Origin: Dimargaris cristalligena
Lineage: Eukaryota > Kickxellomycota > Dimargaritomycetes > Dimargaritales > Dimargaritaceae
NCBI GenBank assembly: GCA_027576995.1
Contig: JANBQC010000283.1
Location: 1 to 34,728 of the forward strand
Length of the DNA: 34,728 nucleotides
Reading direction: 5' to 3'
Shown: positions 34,516 to 34,728 of the stretch, piece after piece
How the letters are laid out: each line of letters begins with the position of its first letter
Position numbering within the stretch: position 1 is the first letter of the stretch
Notes under the pieces: model-generated
What the model saw: only the letters and a program-made list of their open reading frames with translations
Database searches by the model: none
Told to the model about the DNA's origin: nothing
Program-made: the position numbers and the translations under genes

Positions 34516-34728
34516 CTACACTATAAGAAGGGCCGCTCTATCTACCCATGTGTTAGCAGGACAGGACAGGAGGAGACATACACTAACTAGCACTATTGTA
34601 GTAACACGGCCCGGGGATCCGGGAGGGTTCAGCGTGGCCCTATCGGGTTGAAGGGCACCGGACCGTGAGGAGGAGGCCGGAAACAACCGTTCAAGTGGAG
34701 AGCGGGGACGGGATGGAGAGGGCGGAGG
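34516..34728 (-). CDS. Possible partial coding exon running off the right edge
   Basis: On the minus strand the frame starting exactly at the window edge is open for 70 codons to a TAG at 34518-34516. The first 40 codons are GC-rich and Pro/Ser/Arg-rich, like the low-complexity parts of other proteins here. The last 30 (including TIVLVSVCLLLSCPAN) are hydrophobic. The composition jump to GC-rich at the edge supports coding, but an intron could begin within it. No family can be named. Confidence 0.28.
   Translation of the reverse strand, partial: PPPSPSRPRSPLERLFPASSSRSGALQPDRATLNPPGSPGRVTTIVLVSVCLLLSCPANTWVDRAALLIV

Noticed and set aside
1..34728. CRISPR arrays, bacterial operons, riboswitches or transposase genes
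   Set aside because: No regularly spaced repeats, ribosome binding sites or transposase motifs were seen. The content is eukaryotic.

Overview
The window looks like nuclear DNA of a fungus, most likely an early-diverging (non-Dikarya) lineage. All recognisable proteins are eukaryotic housekeeping or signalling proteins. Introns are 48-260 bases long with mostly GTAAGT donors, genes are GC-rich, and the spacers are AT-richer and almost free of open frames. The lineage is an inference: the gene set includes a FANCJ-type helicase, a 7TM-RGS receptor and a NmrA-like enzyme, but no rRNA or other marker is present.

Layout from left to right: a broken or partial open frame at the left edge (66-434); a six-exon ubiquitin hydrolase of the Ubp1/USP30 type, + (1034-3798); PRP6, the U4/U6.U5 tri-snRNP splicing factor, two exons, + (4719-7818); tail to tail with it, a type II phosphatidylinositol 4-kinase of the LSB6/PI4K2 family, three exons, - (8095 to about 10992); a possible small membrane-protein gene (about 11827-12465); GPI1/PIG-Q of the GPI-GlcNAc transferase, + (12584-15206); a gene-poor stretch; an intronless NmrA-like NAD(P)-binding protein, + (17352-18398); about 3.2 kb with no recognisable gene; a stop-interrupted open frame on the minus strand (21568-22659); a FANCJ/BRIP1-like iron-sulphur DNA helicase, three exons, + (23319-26819); tail to tail with it, an intronless seven-transmembrane receptor with a C-terminal RGS domain, - (26890-29094); an ambiguous region with one weak candidate gene; mitochondrial intermediate peptidase OCT1, two exons, - (31018-33640); and an open frame running off the right edge on the minus strand.

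The genes do not form one pathway. They touch mitochondrial protein handling (OCT1, possibly the USP30-like enzyme), splicing, phosphoinositide and GPI-lipid chemistry, DNA crosslink repair and G-protein signalling. This is normal eukaryotic gene order without operons. Exon joins were chosen by hand from splice signals and reading phase; for the seven main gene models the joined exons sum to a whole number of codons. The points most worth a second look are the RGS domain split by a long insert, the two frames each interrupted by a single in-frame stop, and the large insert in the FANCJ helicase core.
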